Part shown: positions 25,151 to 39,364 of the stretch, piece by piece
Layout of the letters: each line of letters begins with the position of its first letter
How positions within the stretch are numbered: the first letter of the stretch is position 1
Source of the DNA: Helicoverpa zea
Lineage: Eukaryota; Arthropoda; Insecta; Lepidoptera; Noctuidae
Length of the DNA: 64,000 nt
Direction of reading: 5' to 3'
NCBI RefSeq assembly: GCF_022581195.2
Contig: NC_061469.1
Coordinates: 558,001-622,000, forward strand
Notes under the pieces: generated by a model
Told to the model about the DNA's origin: nothing
What the model saw: only the letters and a program-made list of their open reading frames with translations
The model's database searches: none
Translations under genes and position numbers: made by a program

Positions 25151-25321
25151 TGTTATAATACTAAATAAGAGGCATTTTTTTGTTTCTTTGTACCCTCTGG
25201 GCTCCGAAAGTAATGAACCCATTTGAAAAATTATTTCACTGTTGGGAAGCTACAATACCACCTAGTAACAAAGGCTAATATTTTATCCGGGTACGGAAAT
25301 TAGTTCACAGGAAACAGCTAG
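25151..25321 (+). mobile_element. Helitron-like element, degenerate
   Basis: It has the order TTTGTACCCTCTGGGCTCCG, GAAGCTACAATACCACCTAG, GGTACGGAAATTAGTTCACA and a terminal CAGCTAG-T. The family's GAAACCGCGG hairpin is decayed. Confidence 0.5.
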
Positions 25322-25322
25322 T

Positions 25323-28300
25323 GTTCGTTCTAGCTTATGTTACCGATCCATCACTATTAGTATGCGTGACCACACCCTCCGCGCGTAAATTGGTGAACTT
25401 ACTTTACTCGTGGCGGTTCCTCTTGGTTAATGCTCTAAGGTTGCCGGTGGTTTCCAGTGGTTATGCAGTAATGCACCGTTACCGCGGGTTGCGTGGCAAT
25501 GTGCGCGCGTGTGGTCCCATGTTTTTGGACATTTTTATACGGCAATGTATGTTATATGTTGTTGATACGTAAATGTGTTGGAAAGGTGATAAGGTGATTT
25601 ATTCTATTGCTTAATAAGTACTGGTTGACATGAGTTAATAGCTGATTTATTTGGCTGATAAAGTCGATATACACGAAACATATGTGAAACTATGAAATAG
25701 AATTTTAATTTGAGGAAACATATTTTCTTACAGTGTTTTAAATTCTTTACTAACGACTTGCTTCTTTCTAATCCACGTTAATAACTTAAGCAATAACATA
25801 AAATATCCAAAAGATAATGACTATGTGGTTCCATAAGAATTAAATATAATAATCCCATACAAAACCGATCATAACAGACATTAGCTGTGTAGCAATTATA
25901 AGATATTCGAGTCATTAATAACTGGGCCACATTCTTTCGTACAAAAAACAGTTAAATCTCTTTCCCGACTCTTTGGGGATTAGGGCTACCTGTAACTTGT
26001 TCTATTGATCATTTCAAAAGTCACATTGGAGCAGTATTTAGTTAATATTCAGTAGAGAATTACCACTTAGCAAAACAAATGGGATGAAAAGTAAAAGTTT
26101 GTCAATAGACAAATTAAAACTTCACATTTGCTGAAATGGCTAACTTCAGAAACGCACGGTTACTGGGTGTAACTAGGTTGATTTAACTGAATGACCAATA
26201 ACAAGGGCATTTTTATTTCTTCCATGTTTAAAAGCTTTTGTACGTAACTGCGTTAACGGGGTGCGTCATTTCAGCTCTTTCTATACATTTACATGTACTT
26301 ACCTAGTCCCACTCAGCCAGCTCTGCAACTCATAATTTAGCGCCAGTAATCCAAGTGGCACCCACTTCAGTGTAATACGCCGCACTCGTGCGAACTTCAC
26401 TCTATAGCATCTCGCCAGGTTGTAGACTCGTCTAATTGCTATGTTAAACGTGTTGAAGATAAAATGCTCTGTGTCTGTGGTTTGTGAAGGGTTTTGGTCT
26501 GTTTTGCATGGTGTGATATCATTGTGCTGGATATAATAGTAGTTAAGTAAATGCAAGCATGCTTTGTTTGAGTTGGGGCCAATTGTGATCAGTAGGTCCA
26601 TGACGTGTAAACTTTTCTTTGGAAAATAAATGATTAGATTTTTGTGTGGAAGGCTCTTTTTTTGGGAATAGCACTGAGAGATCACAAAACGAAAGGTTTA
26701 TTAATTTTATAATTAAGTTGTGTACGTCTGATTTCAAGCATTCATGGTGGTAAAATTTAAAGGTCTGACTCGACTATCTCTAAAACGGTTATTATAAGTG
26801 ATATCTATTCTTATGTTACCTTTTTCTGAAAATTAATATGTAAAGCAGGAATGACGGAAAGAAGATATTAACTATCGTATCAAGTATGTCAACGAAGGGC
26901 GCCTATAAAATTGATACCATGAAAACTATACACGATACGTGTTCATTTTATAGCTTCAACTCCAAAACACCAAAAAGCAATAAATTAAATATTAATTTAT
27001 ACCCAAACCGTAACTGATACGAATCGTAAAACCGATTAAGTTGTAAATCGTACATTAGATACATTTTATTTGTTCGTGATCACGTGAGGACCGGCCTTTA
27101 TATTGTGTTGTGTGAACTAGCCCTAACGTCGCGTGACGCATAAAGATGTTAAGCTAATTTATGGCTGTTTGGTTAATTTTATAGTATTCTTAATTTGTTT
27201 GTATATGTCGTAGTTTGTAATAAAAGTCGACGTTTATAATAATACATTCTTGGATTTTGTTTCTATTTGCATGGAAATATTAGTAGTTTTCTCTTGCACG
27301 TGCGGAAGTAGAAAGTGGCGCCCAGTTTAAATATTTTACCGGAATTATTGCAGACGACTATTCTAATACCCAAATGGGCTAAAATACCTATGAGTGTCTA
27401 TTGTCAATTGATTTATGCATCTTTTGTTTTTGCCGTGGAATGCAGGATTCAGCAGCTGAAACTATTCTCTGCAATACGGTTCTGCCATCCGTGGATTTGA
27501 TGTTAACATGGCCTTCCAATTATGATAACTGTATAATACATTACGCTAGTAATATCCTATATGTGACAAATACGAAATAGCTGGACTATTTTTATTTTCA
27601 CCAAAAACACTGCTTCAACTGAAAATCGACAGCACCGTTTACAAACAGTAAAACGAAAAATAAATTAGTAAAAACAAAAGTATTGCCATATTATTATAAA
27701 CAAATATAAAAAGAGTACTAAATATGACGCATACGCATCCTATATTTATTCACGCACACGTACGCATTCCATTCGTGTATTGTATAACAAAAGTATTTTT
27801 GCATAACTATTTGAAATCGTAAAGGATCGGCCGACGCTGCGCAGGATTCGTTGCTACGTAATATAGTCAATACATATTTATAGGCTCATTATAAGGTCAA
27901 GAAATGTTGCCAGGCGTCAAAAATTTAAGAAATATGGTAATATTTTAGATTAAAGTGTGAGATTGTGTAATGGAAACTAATGTTGATATTAAAATATTAA
28001 TTATGACGAATGTCGTGTTTTTGGTTTTCTTTTTATTACCTATACCTTTACCCACAGGGGGATTTGTGGTAAAAACGGTCATGTCTTTTGTCAATTGTAG
28101 AAGCAAAATTTATAGGATTTAAAGAGGGTCTATCATAAACCCATACCAAGCTCTTAACTTTTATGTTTCTAAATTCATTACAACAAGTAGTCAGTCTGCA
28201 AAAGCATAAGTTTCTTAGCTACAACACTTTCCTAGTACTTCCGCGAACTATTAACTATTTAAAACGTTTATTACACGAACAAACTACAAAATACACACCC

Positions 28301-28375
28301 TTGATTTACCTTAAACAAAGCTAAACCCAACATGGTCCTGACACCGCTATGTAAGTACTAAATAAGATAAAATGC
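25323..28375. other. Presumed intron, nothing assignable
   Basis: A few open frames of 60-130 codons occur on either strand but have no recognisable domain, no biased codon use and no splice partners. Confidence 0.45.
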
Positions 28376-28391
28376 GGTTACCATGGTAACC
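28376..28391. promoter_or_regulatory. Perfect X-box palindrome
   Basis: GGTTACCATGGTAACC is a 16-bp perfect palindrome matching the optimal RFX binding site (GTTACCATGGTAAC). It sits in presumed intron with no other motif cluster around it. Function is inferred from the motif only. Confidence 0.35.
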
Positions 28392-28734
28392 TTAAAGCCT
28401 TAAAATAAACAGAGAGCTGTTAGTTCTGTATTATGTTCCTATTTAGAAGATAAGTTAACATTGTTTTTAGATCGTACACGCTGTGACCAGGCTTTCGCAG
28501 TCGTTAACCAGTTTAGAAATAGGTGAGATATTTATATTAATATGGTTACTTAGATTTTATTTGTGTAGAAAGAATATTTTAAGGCAATAAAAATACTACT
28601 TATCGGTATCAAATCTCAAAAAAGCTGATCAGGTTTTATTTTAATATCATCATATTATATATCTCTTAGGATCAAAAATTTAGGATATTAATTTGTACTC
28701 TTGCAATATAGGGCTGGTTCACTCTTAGTCTAGC

Positions 28735-28830
28735 CCTTTCCCAATCATGTACGGTAGGGTCTATGCAGCTGAGTACATGTTTTAAAATGACTGCCTATCT
28801 GACCTCCGCAATCCAGTTACCAGTGCTAGT
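28735..28830 (-). mobile_element. SINE-like retroposon fragment
   Basis: A diverged minus-strand piece of the 22961 family. It carries TAGCCCTTTCCCAATCATGT, GCAGCTGAGTACATG and GACTGCCTATCTGACCTCC. Confidence 0.55.
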
Positions 28831-28835
28831 GTAAA

Positions 28836-30114
28836 ATTAAGTAGATTCGTCGGTATTATCATTCAATGATCTCAAAAAAATGCTAGATGACAATCACTTC
28901 ACACCATTTCTTGTAGCTACAGTTTCACTTTTGCACGTACTCGACACGCTGCGTTATTCTATTATTTTAATTAAGTACTGTTTAGTATGTGTTACAGCTA
29001 GTTATTAGAGCACAACGTTGTGAGAAACTCTTAGGAATGACAATGAGGCCGCTAGAGGTCGCCCCGTCTGAATTCTGCATAACATCACGAAGGTTATGTT
29101 GGGAAATAGCCGAATGAAAATCTTGTTAAGTCGAAGGAATTTAGGTCGAGTTTTTGCTATTGATTTTGTAAGGAAGTAGCTGTTTTCTTCGGTTATACAC
29201 GGTAAGAGGAAATTACTTTCCGAGCTCAGATCAAATATAGCCTTTATCAATCTGTAAAGGTACCAATCAGGGATATGCACATTTCCCTTTAGTGAAAGAA
29301 AACGATGAAGTAGTTTTTAATTTATTCATTCTATCCATAAAATTACACATCTTTGTAGATTTACCTTAATGTAAAATTAAACAATAAAAATAAGTGCTCT
29401 TAGAAACTATAAAAACACTACATAGGTAAACTTTTGAATATACGGGTACTTTACGACATCAGTTTATTTCGAAGATTTGTATGACTTTACGTAAATTAAA
29501 TTGCGATCGTCATTCATAACATTATGCTCTGACACGCACTCTTCAATCCAACGAACTTAAAGTACATACTTTTCCAAGTATTTAACAAGTCGGCTTGAGT
29601 TTCTATTCATGTCTCTTTGTTAACAAAACTACATACCATGACTCTGTTTATGTTAAATACAATGGTAATAAACGAATGTTTATTGACGTATAACTTACTC
29701 TTCGCGAGTTATTTTAGTGCGAATGACGTTATTAATTTAACTGTGAAGGCTTTACTGCCACATGTATTGTTACAAGACGACAACTTGTGAAAACGTAAAG
29801 GTGAGAAAATTATACAAATCCAATGCTCAAAACATAGAATAATCAAGGACACTTAGCATTTCAAAAAATCTCTCCTTTATTTCAGGCAACTAGGGCCAAT
29901 AGACAATTCATTTACACATAGATCATATATATCAATACTTATGAATTACATAAGCTATTGCACACGAAGAATAGCTGTCGTGGTAGGCTGCCTCGGAACC
30001 TCCGATAGACGACATTCTTCGGCAAAAACTCTTCCTTGAGGAAGGTCTCGAAGTGATGAGTTGAAATGATGATGACGATGATTCTACAACTCGTCTAATA
30101 AAACATTACAAGAG
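28836..30114. other. Presumed intron, nothing assignable
   Basis: AT-rich. It contains a GATGATGATGACGATG run just before the next element, which may be a retroposon tail. Confidence 0.45.
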
Positions 30115-30517
30115 ACAGGGGCCCGATTCTTCTAAGTTAATAATGTCAAAATCGAGTAGAAATCGAATCGCAATATGATCGCAATAGCAGTTTTAACCAT
30201 ATCGGGCATTCTGCTACTAATAAAAGACCAATCGTATTCGATTGACATTTGATTGGTGTGCGATTGGTCTGCTATTTTGGTGATTTTGGTCCATACGGTA
30301 GTTTGCTGTACAATCAATTTGCAATCGTAAATCATTTGCAGACAAAATGATTCATTATTGAATGACAGAAAAGGATAAAAATCTTTATTTCAAAGAAAAA
30401 ATAGCGGAATGCCACATACGCTTCAATCGTAATCGAGTCGGGATCGGATCTCAGTCGAATCGAGTCGAACGTGAATCGTATGACGCTTAAGTAAAATTAG
30501 GAGAATCGGGGCCCTGT
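30115..30517. mobile_element. MITE with GGGCCCGATTC ends
   Basis: The termini ACAGGGGCCCGATTCTTCTAA (left) and the inverse of ACAGGGCCCCGATTCTCCTAA (right) bracket about 403 bp with no coding frame. The interior is rich in (A/T)ATCG(A/T) strings on both sides, including TCGAGTCG runs near 30433 and 30459. GGGCCCG-type ends suggest a PIF/Harbinger relative. No target duplication could be fixed because the border bases themselves are palindromic. Confidence 0.65.
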
Positions 30518-32485
30518 ATTTAATACAAAACAAACTAGCGACACCGATTTAGACTATAACACCACACATGTGCAATGTGCATTATCTACAAACAAATTCC
30601 CCACACAATAGAACAATGACATTCCATCAATCTAAGATCAAACTAATGCATAACGTCAATAAACTATCTCGCTGCGATTCACATGAAAAAACTCATTAAA
30701 ATGTCTGCGCGCTCGCAACCACGCGGAAGCCTCTATGATTGTCTATGGGTCTTGGTAAAAACAATGATGCGCTATTTAAATTGACACTCGGAGGTGATAA
30801 GCTCGCATTCTCGATGGTGAGTGATGGATCGACTTCTATTTGCATTGTTTAGTTTAAAATGTACCGTTATAGTTTTCAAATACGTATGTATATAGGTATT
30901 GTGATCGATTATAGTATTATTACTCGTTGTTAAATAATCTTGTCCTAGTAATGTTATAATAGTAAAAGTTTTTATGTAAGCATGGATACATACATTACCA
31001 TATTATTTAGGTACCTATTCCTTTTTCACGCCAAAACTACTCGATAGATCTTGATGAATGGCAGTCTTGTGTTTTTATTCTTATGCGGGAAGTAGTTCCC
31101 TCAGGATGCGGGCGAAACAACGAGCAGAAGCTATTACTACAATATAAAAGTAAGCTTAGTTTTACAATAACTTTAATAGCGGATTTAGCTATGAAACAAA
31201 TCCGATAGTGAAATCACTTTACTACTTAGATAAGACGCATCAACTATAATTAAAAAATATAACAATATACCTTTCTTCATCCATTGCAATGCAATCTAAG
31301 ATGACCATCAATTAAGCGATCAGCGTCCAATCATTTACCATAAAACAATTAAACTAGGAACCAATATAACTAACCGTTCTATCTTAATAAAGGAAATAGG
31401 GTATCCGTATCTCTACCCCGGATACACAGTTATCTAAAGCATCTTAAAAAGCTAGACGTATGGAGGTATGGTTTTCCGGAACCCATAGCGACCGTAAGAG
31501 AGCCCCATGAATAATGTATCTGTGACAATTAACGCGAGGGAATGTGGCTGGATTGTTCCCTGCTGGGAACTGGGAACTGGGAGCCCAGTATATCTAAGCT
31601 TCTGCGTAAAATATGTGATTAATCTCTTTATTCTTTATTATTTATTGTCTTTATTCTCTTTATTCTTTATAAAGAGATTAATCACATATTTTTACAGATT
31701 ATATGGTTTTACAATTGAGGATTGACAATTGGTTAATTATTTAGCTGCTTGGTAAAAATACTTCAAAAGACAAATGGGATTCAAGCATTTTAAGTATGTT
31801 CTCTTCATTTTACCAATTTACAAAATGGCTGCCTATTTGTTTGTGGCATTTAAAACATCATTACTGAGTCTTATGTTTAATTCTATATCTATGTTTTAAG
31901 TGTTGAATATTTTAAACTTTTTCTCAATCACACTTAACACAAAAAAATATAGTCACGCTTATAATCCTGATTTAAATGTCATAACAGAGCTAATGTTTGT
32001 TATGTGTTACGACACTGCGCACGAGTTGAAAACTGATTAGCATACTAAAACATAGGTACTTTGTTGTTAAAACAAAACTATATTTACTTTAGCACCCACG
32101 TATTAAGGCACAAAAGGGGCTTTTTGTTTTAGGTGTTAGTGGTTCAAGTGAAAAGAAACAGCGTGTTTCTTCAAAAACCACTTATTAAAAATACTATGTC
32201 CTTTTAAATTCAGTTATGGTACCTATTCAATACCCTTTCCAATTATTTTCAATCTTTCTTCTCTGTTTCAATATCCTTTTCCAATCCCTATGACTCCATC
32301 TAAAGCTTTTATAGCCATATCAGCTAAAACATCAATCTTTCTATACTATTATAAAGCTAGTTTCAGGAATCAGTAGTTTCAGGATCATTATGAAAAAATC
32401 TTTCATGTTTAGATAGCCTATTTACTGAATGAGGATACTTTTTGTATGAGTGTGAGGAGTATTTCCCTTGAAAACTACTTAGTTG
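30518..32485. other. Presumed intron with one short hairpin
   Basis: At 31606-31697, arms of about 27 bp (GTAAAATATGTGATTAATCT on the left and its inverse on the right) flank an AT-rich loop. A decayed Helitron-like end lies near 31030-31135. Nothing else is assignable. Confidence 0.5.
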
Positions 32486-32689
32486 TCTATACTAATATTA
32501 TAAAGAGGAAAACTTTGTTTGTTTGTTTGGTTGGTTGTAATGGATAAACTCAAAAACTACTGAACCGATTTTAAATATTCTTTCACCATTAGAAAGCTAT
32601 ATTATCTGCGAGTAACATAGGCTATATTTTATCCCGGTGTGAGCAGTAGCTCCCACGGGACGCGGGTGAAACCGCGGGAAAACGGCTAG
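32486..32689 (+). mobile_element. Helitron-like element, well preserved
   Basis: It starts TCTATACTAATATTATAAAG, has the body CTCAAAAACTACTGAACCG and GCGAGTAACATAGGCTATA, and ends GGGTGAAACCGCGGGAAAAC then GGCTAG-T. TC at the start, a GC hairpin near the end and CTAG before T are the usual Helitron marks. About 204 bp, non-coding. Confidence 0.8.
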
Positions 32690-35600
32690 TATATTATAAA
32701 ATCGCTAACGCCACTTCTTATCCCCGGCACCAGACCTAGCAATAAGGTTATAAATCAGCGACAGATGCGAATGTAGGTGAGTGCGCGGTGGGCGTGACAC
32801 CCGGAACTCACACGCAACACATCCGGGTGAACTGTGGTACTAACTGGCTGATACTTGGTTTACTTACACAGAATTGTGGACATTTCACGCCTTGTTGAGC
32901 AATTAGCTGTAATGATGTAATTGCTAGTCAAAGTAAAAAAAAAACTCAATGAAATAATCAAAAAGTTGTTAATGTACTCATAGGTAACATTATGGTATAC
33001 AAATATAAGCATCAGAGGCTTCTTTAATATTTACTGGAATACTAACTTACTTTTAAGCCTTTTAGCTATTCGATCATGACGTGATGACATCCAACTGTGA
33101 TGTACCTACCGTGCTAACATCGTTTTAATGAATGTCTCAGAACAAGATTTACAAGATGATATGTCGACTTGAAAAGGTTAATTTATTCGTAGAAAAGATA
33201 TGCAACATTCTTCTAAATCCTATCCTAATAATACGACTAGATAATATTATAATAGTTTGTGTGTATTCAAGGATGTATGGTTGTCTGTTCCTGTTTCCCT
33301 CAACACGCGGATGGAACAGCGGGGAAGCTGGTTAACAGAGGATGGAGACTTTTTGTATTGACAATAACCAAAAAGTAGAGTAGATCAACATGTTATTTGT
33401 ATTAGGGACAAGTTACTACGTCACTATAATAAAGATATCTGAAGCTTTTCCCAAAATTGCCTTCAAGAAGAACCACAAAAACTATTTAATCGTAAAATCA
33501 TGGATATCTGTTTCATCGCCACCCGCAGCTATCGATATAAACAGAGACCACACAAGCGAGAGTATTAGCATAGCAATAGTAATGTAATCGCACCATATAT
33601 CCCTGTATTATATGTTACACGTTAAGCGTGAACAGGACACCGTAATATGTTTGATAATATAAGTATAGTTGGCTGATATGGCGGCACCGCTATTGGGGAC
33701 AGTTGTCGATATCGCATGTTTACATTTTGATAAATAATAAAATATTTTGAAAATAAATTAAAAATTAATAGCAATCAGCACAGGAACACAGACTTAGAGA
33801 AAAGTGATTCAACACCGATTTCTTTTTTTTTAATATAAAATCTGTCAAAATGCATTCAATATAGTAAATAAAGTTCTTACAAAAAAACAGACCTGTTTAA
33901 AAAAAATCCAACACAAAACTTTCTTAAACACGTTTCAGATGTCTTTTTAACTAATTTCTAACAACACTGTTTGAGTTTAATTTTGTCCAATTATCTTGTC
34001 ACATGTTTTATTGTCATTTAACATGACACAAGCTCATTAAAATAACGACGTGGAAATAAAATAACTTGACAATAACTTCCCAGTAAGATTTGTAGAGACG
34101 TAATAAATTATAATTAGTTTATCGATACATTTATTTTTATTATGCCCAGCCCTAGTGGTGGCTTGTAGTAGTATTACATGCGGGTGTCAGGTGTCGGTGT
34201 CAGGCAGTTGCGACACTCTTGTTGACACTTGTGCTGTTGCAATTAACTGCAGGTTGCTGTAAATAAACAACTTTCGTGTTTCATTTGCATGTGATTAGTT
34301 TATGTGTAAATACTTGCTGTAAGGTAGTAATTAAAAGCGTTTTAGTTATCTTTACTTATGGGTAATTTATTTTTTCGGTGTAAGTACCTAGGTACTGACA
34401 AGCTTTGTATTTTTTGTAACTAGAAACTAATTCGAAAATCCAAAAAATGTATATAGGTAGGTAGGTATCTGTCGTGTGTATGTAACTTCGATACAGGAAG
34501 ATAAAAGTGACACCAAACATTTGCATCTAATCAGTTTCGCACAGTTAAGACGCAGAAACCCGAACGTTAAGATCTTTTATGTACATACTTACATTGTAAC
34601 ACAACTTTACACCCAAAACATTTTCACGGTACAATGCCCACCAAATCGCTGATCAATGAAAACAAAAGACTGCTCACAGACCACTTACCAAGGAGTACCA
34701 ACTCCTGACATACAAACAAACAGGCTGGTAGTAAAACGTCTGAGTTATTGGCTCATCCTCCAAGAGTGGCGGAAGGGCTGGGCTGAACCACTGGAGCGAT
34801 CGTAATTGCTTATTGTTTATATTGTAAGGTTGAAGGTGAGTGCAACGGAGGCGATAAGCGATTTTAGTTAATATTGTCTCGAGCTTAAAGGGATCAGCTT
34901 TCAGATCAGCCAGCTGCGAAAGATATATTATTGTGCAAAGTATTTACGATGACACAGGCGTACACTCTATTTCTTTACTTCAAAGCCCATTCCATTCGGC
35001 TTTGCGAAGGAATAGACAGTCCGACTCGACAGGAGTGAGATTGGGCGCAGGACCGACATTTACGTGCTCTCCGATACATCATTGGACCTGTATATGCATG
35101 GTATTGCCTCAATCATCAACTCAATATGTCGGACTCGCATAACGTCACTACATTACTAAAAAGACAGGCAGAAAGAAAAGAAAGCAGTCATGATATGGTT
35201 GTTCATGTTTCCCGTTCTTTTTCTTGCAAGTCCATGTGAACTCATGTGAATAAAAACATTTAAAACCTCATTGAGTTTTTAATTTACTACAGAATAACGA
35301 CATTTTAATCCTGTCTGTACAAAGTAGGTTCTTAAGTTCCTTCGCCAAAGATTATAAACTTTGATAAAATACAGATACATGAATACCTAATTTAAGAACA
35401 ATAGTGTTTTAAATTAGCACACAATCAAATCGTAAGTTCAGGCTCTCAAGTTAATGCGTAACTTGATATGATCTCTCAATAAGTTACTACAGGTAGCTAA
35501 TATTGGCGACAGTATCTACAAACTACTTACTGTTGTTTATACTCTAAGATATTTGCTGTTATAAATTAGTGCTCTTATCGTTTGTATTAATCTGCTGAAA

Positions 35601-36209
35601 GATTTCTGGGTTCTGTAGCTTTAGCGTGAATACTGAATTTTAGTTGTTTTAGGATGATTGTCGTTATTTAAGTGCCTAATTATTACTGTAAACCAGTGTT
35701 TAGTGATCAAGAATGAATCCACGTACCTACATAGAAACATCAATTTCTTTCGAAGAATAATACCTACATTTTGTACAAAATTAATAAAGTATGTCCATGT
35801 ATTCACATTGCTTTATTGCTAAAGGCATGTTATAGAAAAGATTTTAGTACCTAAAAATATACGGTTTCAGTTTCAAGACCAATAATGTACCCAATTTATT
35901 TTGTTAAAATCTTGTGTAAAAGTTCCTTTCAATCAACAAAGTACACAAACAAAATAGTTAATTATTTAATGTAAATAGTCCACATTCCGCTACCCGCCCA
36001 CAACATAGTCTCAGCCGCTATCGCAAGCGATCGACATCCATCTATGTAAGACATGTTTGTTGATTGTCGTGTATTAGTGCCCAAGTACGCACGCGATCTT
36101 ACGTGTGTTCCCTGTGTTTCACTTGTTACTACTTACAAATTCATTCAAGTAAGTTACAAACCATATTTTACACTTAAAAACCCGCAAAGATATAAAAAAT
36201 GCAACCTAC
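32690..36209. other. Presumed intron, largely unassigned
   Basis: The only recognisable patch is at about 34930-35150. There, strings such as TTCAAAGCCCATTCC, GGAATAGACAGTCCG and GCGCAGGACCGAC with CGTGCTCTCCGA resemble a moth repeat I have seen in other moth DNA, but with no usable frame. A GC-richer patch at 33680-33710 is unexplained. Confidence 0.4.
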
Positions 36210-36440
36210 TATAGTTCGGCCATTCAGAGAATGCGTTCCTGACACGTCGCGATTGAACTGACGACGTAACTACATTCATTGATTATTGATATAATAATGT
36301 TGTTTTAATGCTCCTCAATTGTTAAAACGGTAAACAACCAGCAAAAATATTTTTATCGTAACTGCAACGCCATTGCAAAGTTACGTCGTCAGTTCAATCG
36401 CGACGTGTCAGGAACGCATTCTCTGAATGGCCGAACTATA
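36210..36440. mobile_element. TA-flanked MITE, copy 2
   Basis: Same 231-bp length, same 62-bp terminal inverted repeats and, by eye, the same interior as 24516-24746, 11.7 kb away in the same presumed intron. Confidence 0.88.
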
Positions 36441-39364
36441 TGTAGTTTACAAAAAGGTTTCATTAAAAGTTCTGGTTCTAAATTAAAAAAAAAAGTTGAA
36501 CATAATACTGGCCAGCAAAAAGAAAAAATTAGCAAATGGCTTCCAAGATTTTTTTGGCCAGTTTTGTTTCGAATTGGCATTAAAAACTAAAATTGCAAAC
36601 CTCCTTGTTAGTTATGATTTATTATGAGAACTTTTTTTTTATCTTGTCTGAAGTTATGATTTTCCTTCGTGTTATTAAAGTGCTTCTTTGTTTCAATTTG
36701 ATGCCTACGTTTAATTTTAAAGTAAGCTATTATTACTAAGCAATCTTGCTAGATCAAATATTCATTACAATATTCCTATTGACATAAAATTAAATTAAAA
36801 TTCAGCCATCATGAAAACACATACAGAGATCGATAAATAATTTTATTATAATTAAATATCTCCCTACTACACAATTCAACAGTAAAAAATACCTATACTA
36901 TTACCTAGGACCAGCATCGTTTTCCAAGAAGATTCATGAGAAACGGAATGGAAACCAATGACGCTTGCGCATACTTTAACTAATTAAAACTACATGATGC
37001 GTATCTCACATGATTATAGACTGTTTATAAATACAATTATACCATAAAAACGTGTGAATCTGTTGAGTTTTTAATATTCATTATAACTTCAATAACCAGT
37101 TATTCGCTAATTACTGCTTTCTGCGTGTAAAGTAAAATTAATAGGCAGATGAAAAATAAAAATAAAACGTTCCTAATAAATAAGAAGGAAGATTAATTTC
37201 AATCGATTATGATAATATCATTAGGTACCTAAATGTTTTATTAGATAAACATCCTAATTAATGAATGGTACATGGCAATTATGTTATTTTTAAATCTTTT
37301 TCACATAAAGCACAAAACGGGATAGCGTACCTATCTACATAAAAATATAATTAAGGCTGGTTTGCATAAAAAAAAGAAATAGAATTTCTAAAGCTAATTT
37401 ACTAAATACATTATTTGTCCATAAAAAAATCAATATTACTAGTCTGTTCAATAAAAACTACTTATCAAAAAAATAAACACAACATCACCCATGAAACTAC
37501 AATAGAAAACGAAACCTTTTTTGTTCCGCAACCATAGACAATTTTAACGTATTCATAACCTCGACCGCGTAAAAAGGCCCGTATCCATTAACAATTCTTC
37601 ACACCTTTTTATTTTCTTCTGGCTAACTATGCATGATGAGCATGGTTAGCAAAATTGAATTCAATGGCCTGCACGCATAATATTATAATATTTATAATGC
37701 AAAGCAGAATGCAGTTAATTGAACCGATTGAGATAGCTTGCAATGGCTTCATATTTTATTAAAATGAAACCCGTTATAGCAAAGGAGTTTGCGTCCATTC
37801 TTGTCGCGATAATATGGCCATTAAGTATAATTCTATATTATCTGATAAAAGTCGGCGGCTTTTACTGATGTAGTTAAATCTAATGAGAGTTATTTAGGGA
37901 CTAAATATTTGAAATAATTTTAGTATAAGATATCACTTAAGAAAGGCAAGAGTGATGATAGCAATGTTGCTTATTATTGCATTATTTCATAAAGAGAATA
38001 TAAATTAACGTTAGTTATAAGATCTAAATCTTAAGAAACCTAGATAAATTAATTAATTACAATTCAAGTGTGAAGTGTACCTACTTGATTGATAAGATAT
38101 GCCATAAGACTGACTGATCAGTATGGCTGATGCAGATACAATTTTTGTTATAATTACTACATTTTATAGCACTATTAAGGAAATATCAATAAAACGCAAA
38201 TCCTCATTACATTGAATATATACTATGATTTAACTCTCCCGCGACGTGCAGTTACACAAAATAGGCAGACAGCCACGAATTACGGCAGCCATGGCTGGTC
38301 GCTCAGACTTTTATAAAAACACTCCTTATTAACATAAAGCATAACAATTTAAACCTTAAATCCCATAAATTAAGGATTAAAATGCAATAAAAGTAACATT
38401 TTGTGGTGGTTAGTGAATGGGAGCCTGCAACAAACGGGATATATTCCAGTGTTATTTGAGTTGGGTTCGCTTAATGATACTCTTTTATGAAAACACCGCG
38501 CTTTTGTACCAATGGGGGATGCCTGTGTCATTTTGTTTGCCTCGGATTACTAGGTTTTTAAAGCTACAAAGTATTTCCTTCTGTTTTGCTTACATATTTA
38601 TTTATTGCGACGTAACTATAAATTACTTAGTTGCTCGTAGCTTAATTGATCTGAATGTAAAAACTAAAGGTAAATTACCTACCTTTCAAAATCTGTTTTT
38701 CTTCATTGACAAAATAGTGTAGAAACCTTTCTATGCCCCTATTCCCAATTTTTCAAAGTAGTGGAGAACCGACGCAGTAACTATTTCCCATTTTTAGGTA
38801 TAAATTACCTCAATTAATCGTACTTCAAACCGCTACAGTAGCTCCAATTTAAATAGAGGCATATATTTCACACTGGCGTAGGTCACAAACGCAACAAAAA
38901 AACCTTCATAAAATTCTCTACCCTGCCCTTGTTTGACTCTCATAGCCTCATTAATCTACGATACCTTTGACTCCTGGAACCCCTGCCATTAAAACAATCC
39001 GGTTATAGAAGCCTCGAGATTGTTATCTGACCCCACGATCCTATTAGCACCTTTTACAACACCATGCACATGGAAGCTGGTTCATAAGACATAAACATGA
39101 GATTAGGATCAGAAATCAAAAGCGTTACGACTCGTAGTTATAATGTCTCGAGATCTGGTTAGATCCGAAGTGGTTAATTCTTGCTCTGTTAATGGTTAAG
39201 CTACAAAATGCACTCCATGAGGCATTTCACACAACTTTGCAAAAATAGGTCATCTTCAACTAATTACTTGCTATTCCGCTTTATATAATTTTTAAATTTT
39301 TGTTGTCTAAGTCACCAAGACTTAGATAATATTAATACTTATTTATTACTGGCCAAAACTAAGG
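36441..39364. other. Presumed intron, nothing assignable
   Basis: AT-rich throughout, with no terminal repeats, RNA genes or exon candidates that survive inspection. Confidence 0.45.

Noticed and set aside
26299..26685. 128-codon minus-strand open frame
   Set aside because: No domain, no splice signals and low-complexity composition; taken as noise.
38417..38722. 101-codon open frame in presumed intron
   Set aside because: No recognised protein and AT-driven hydrophobic composition.
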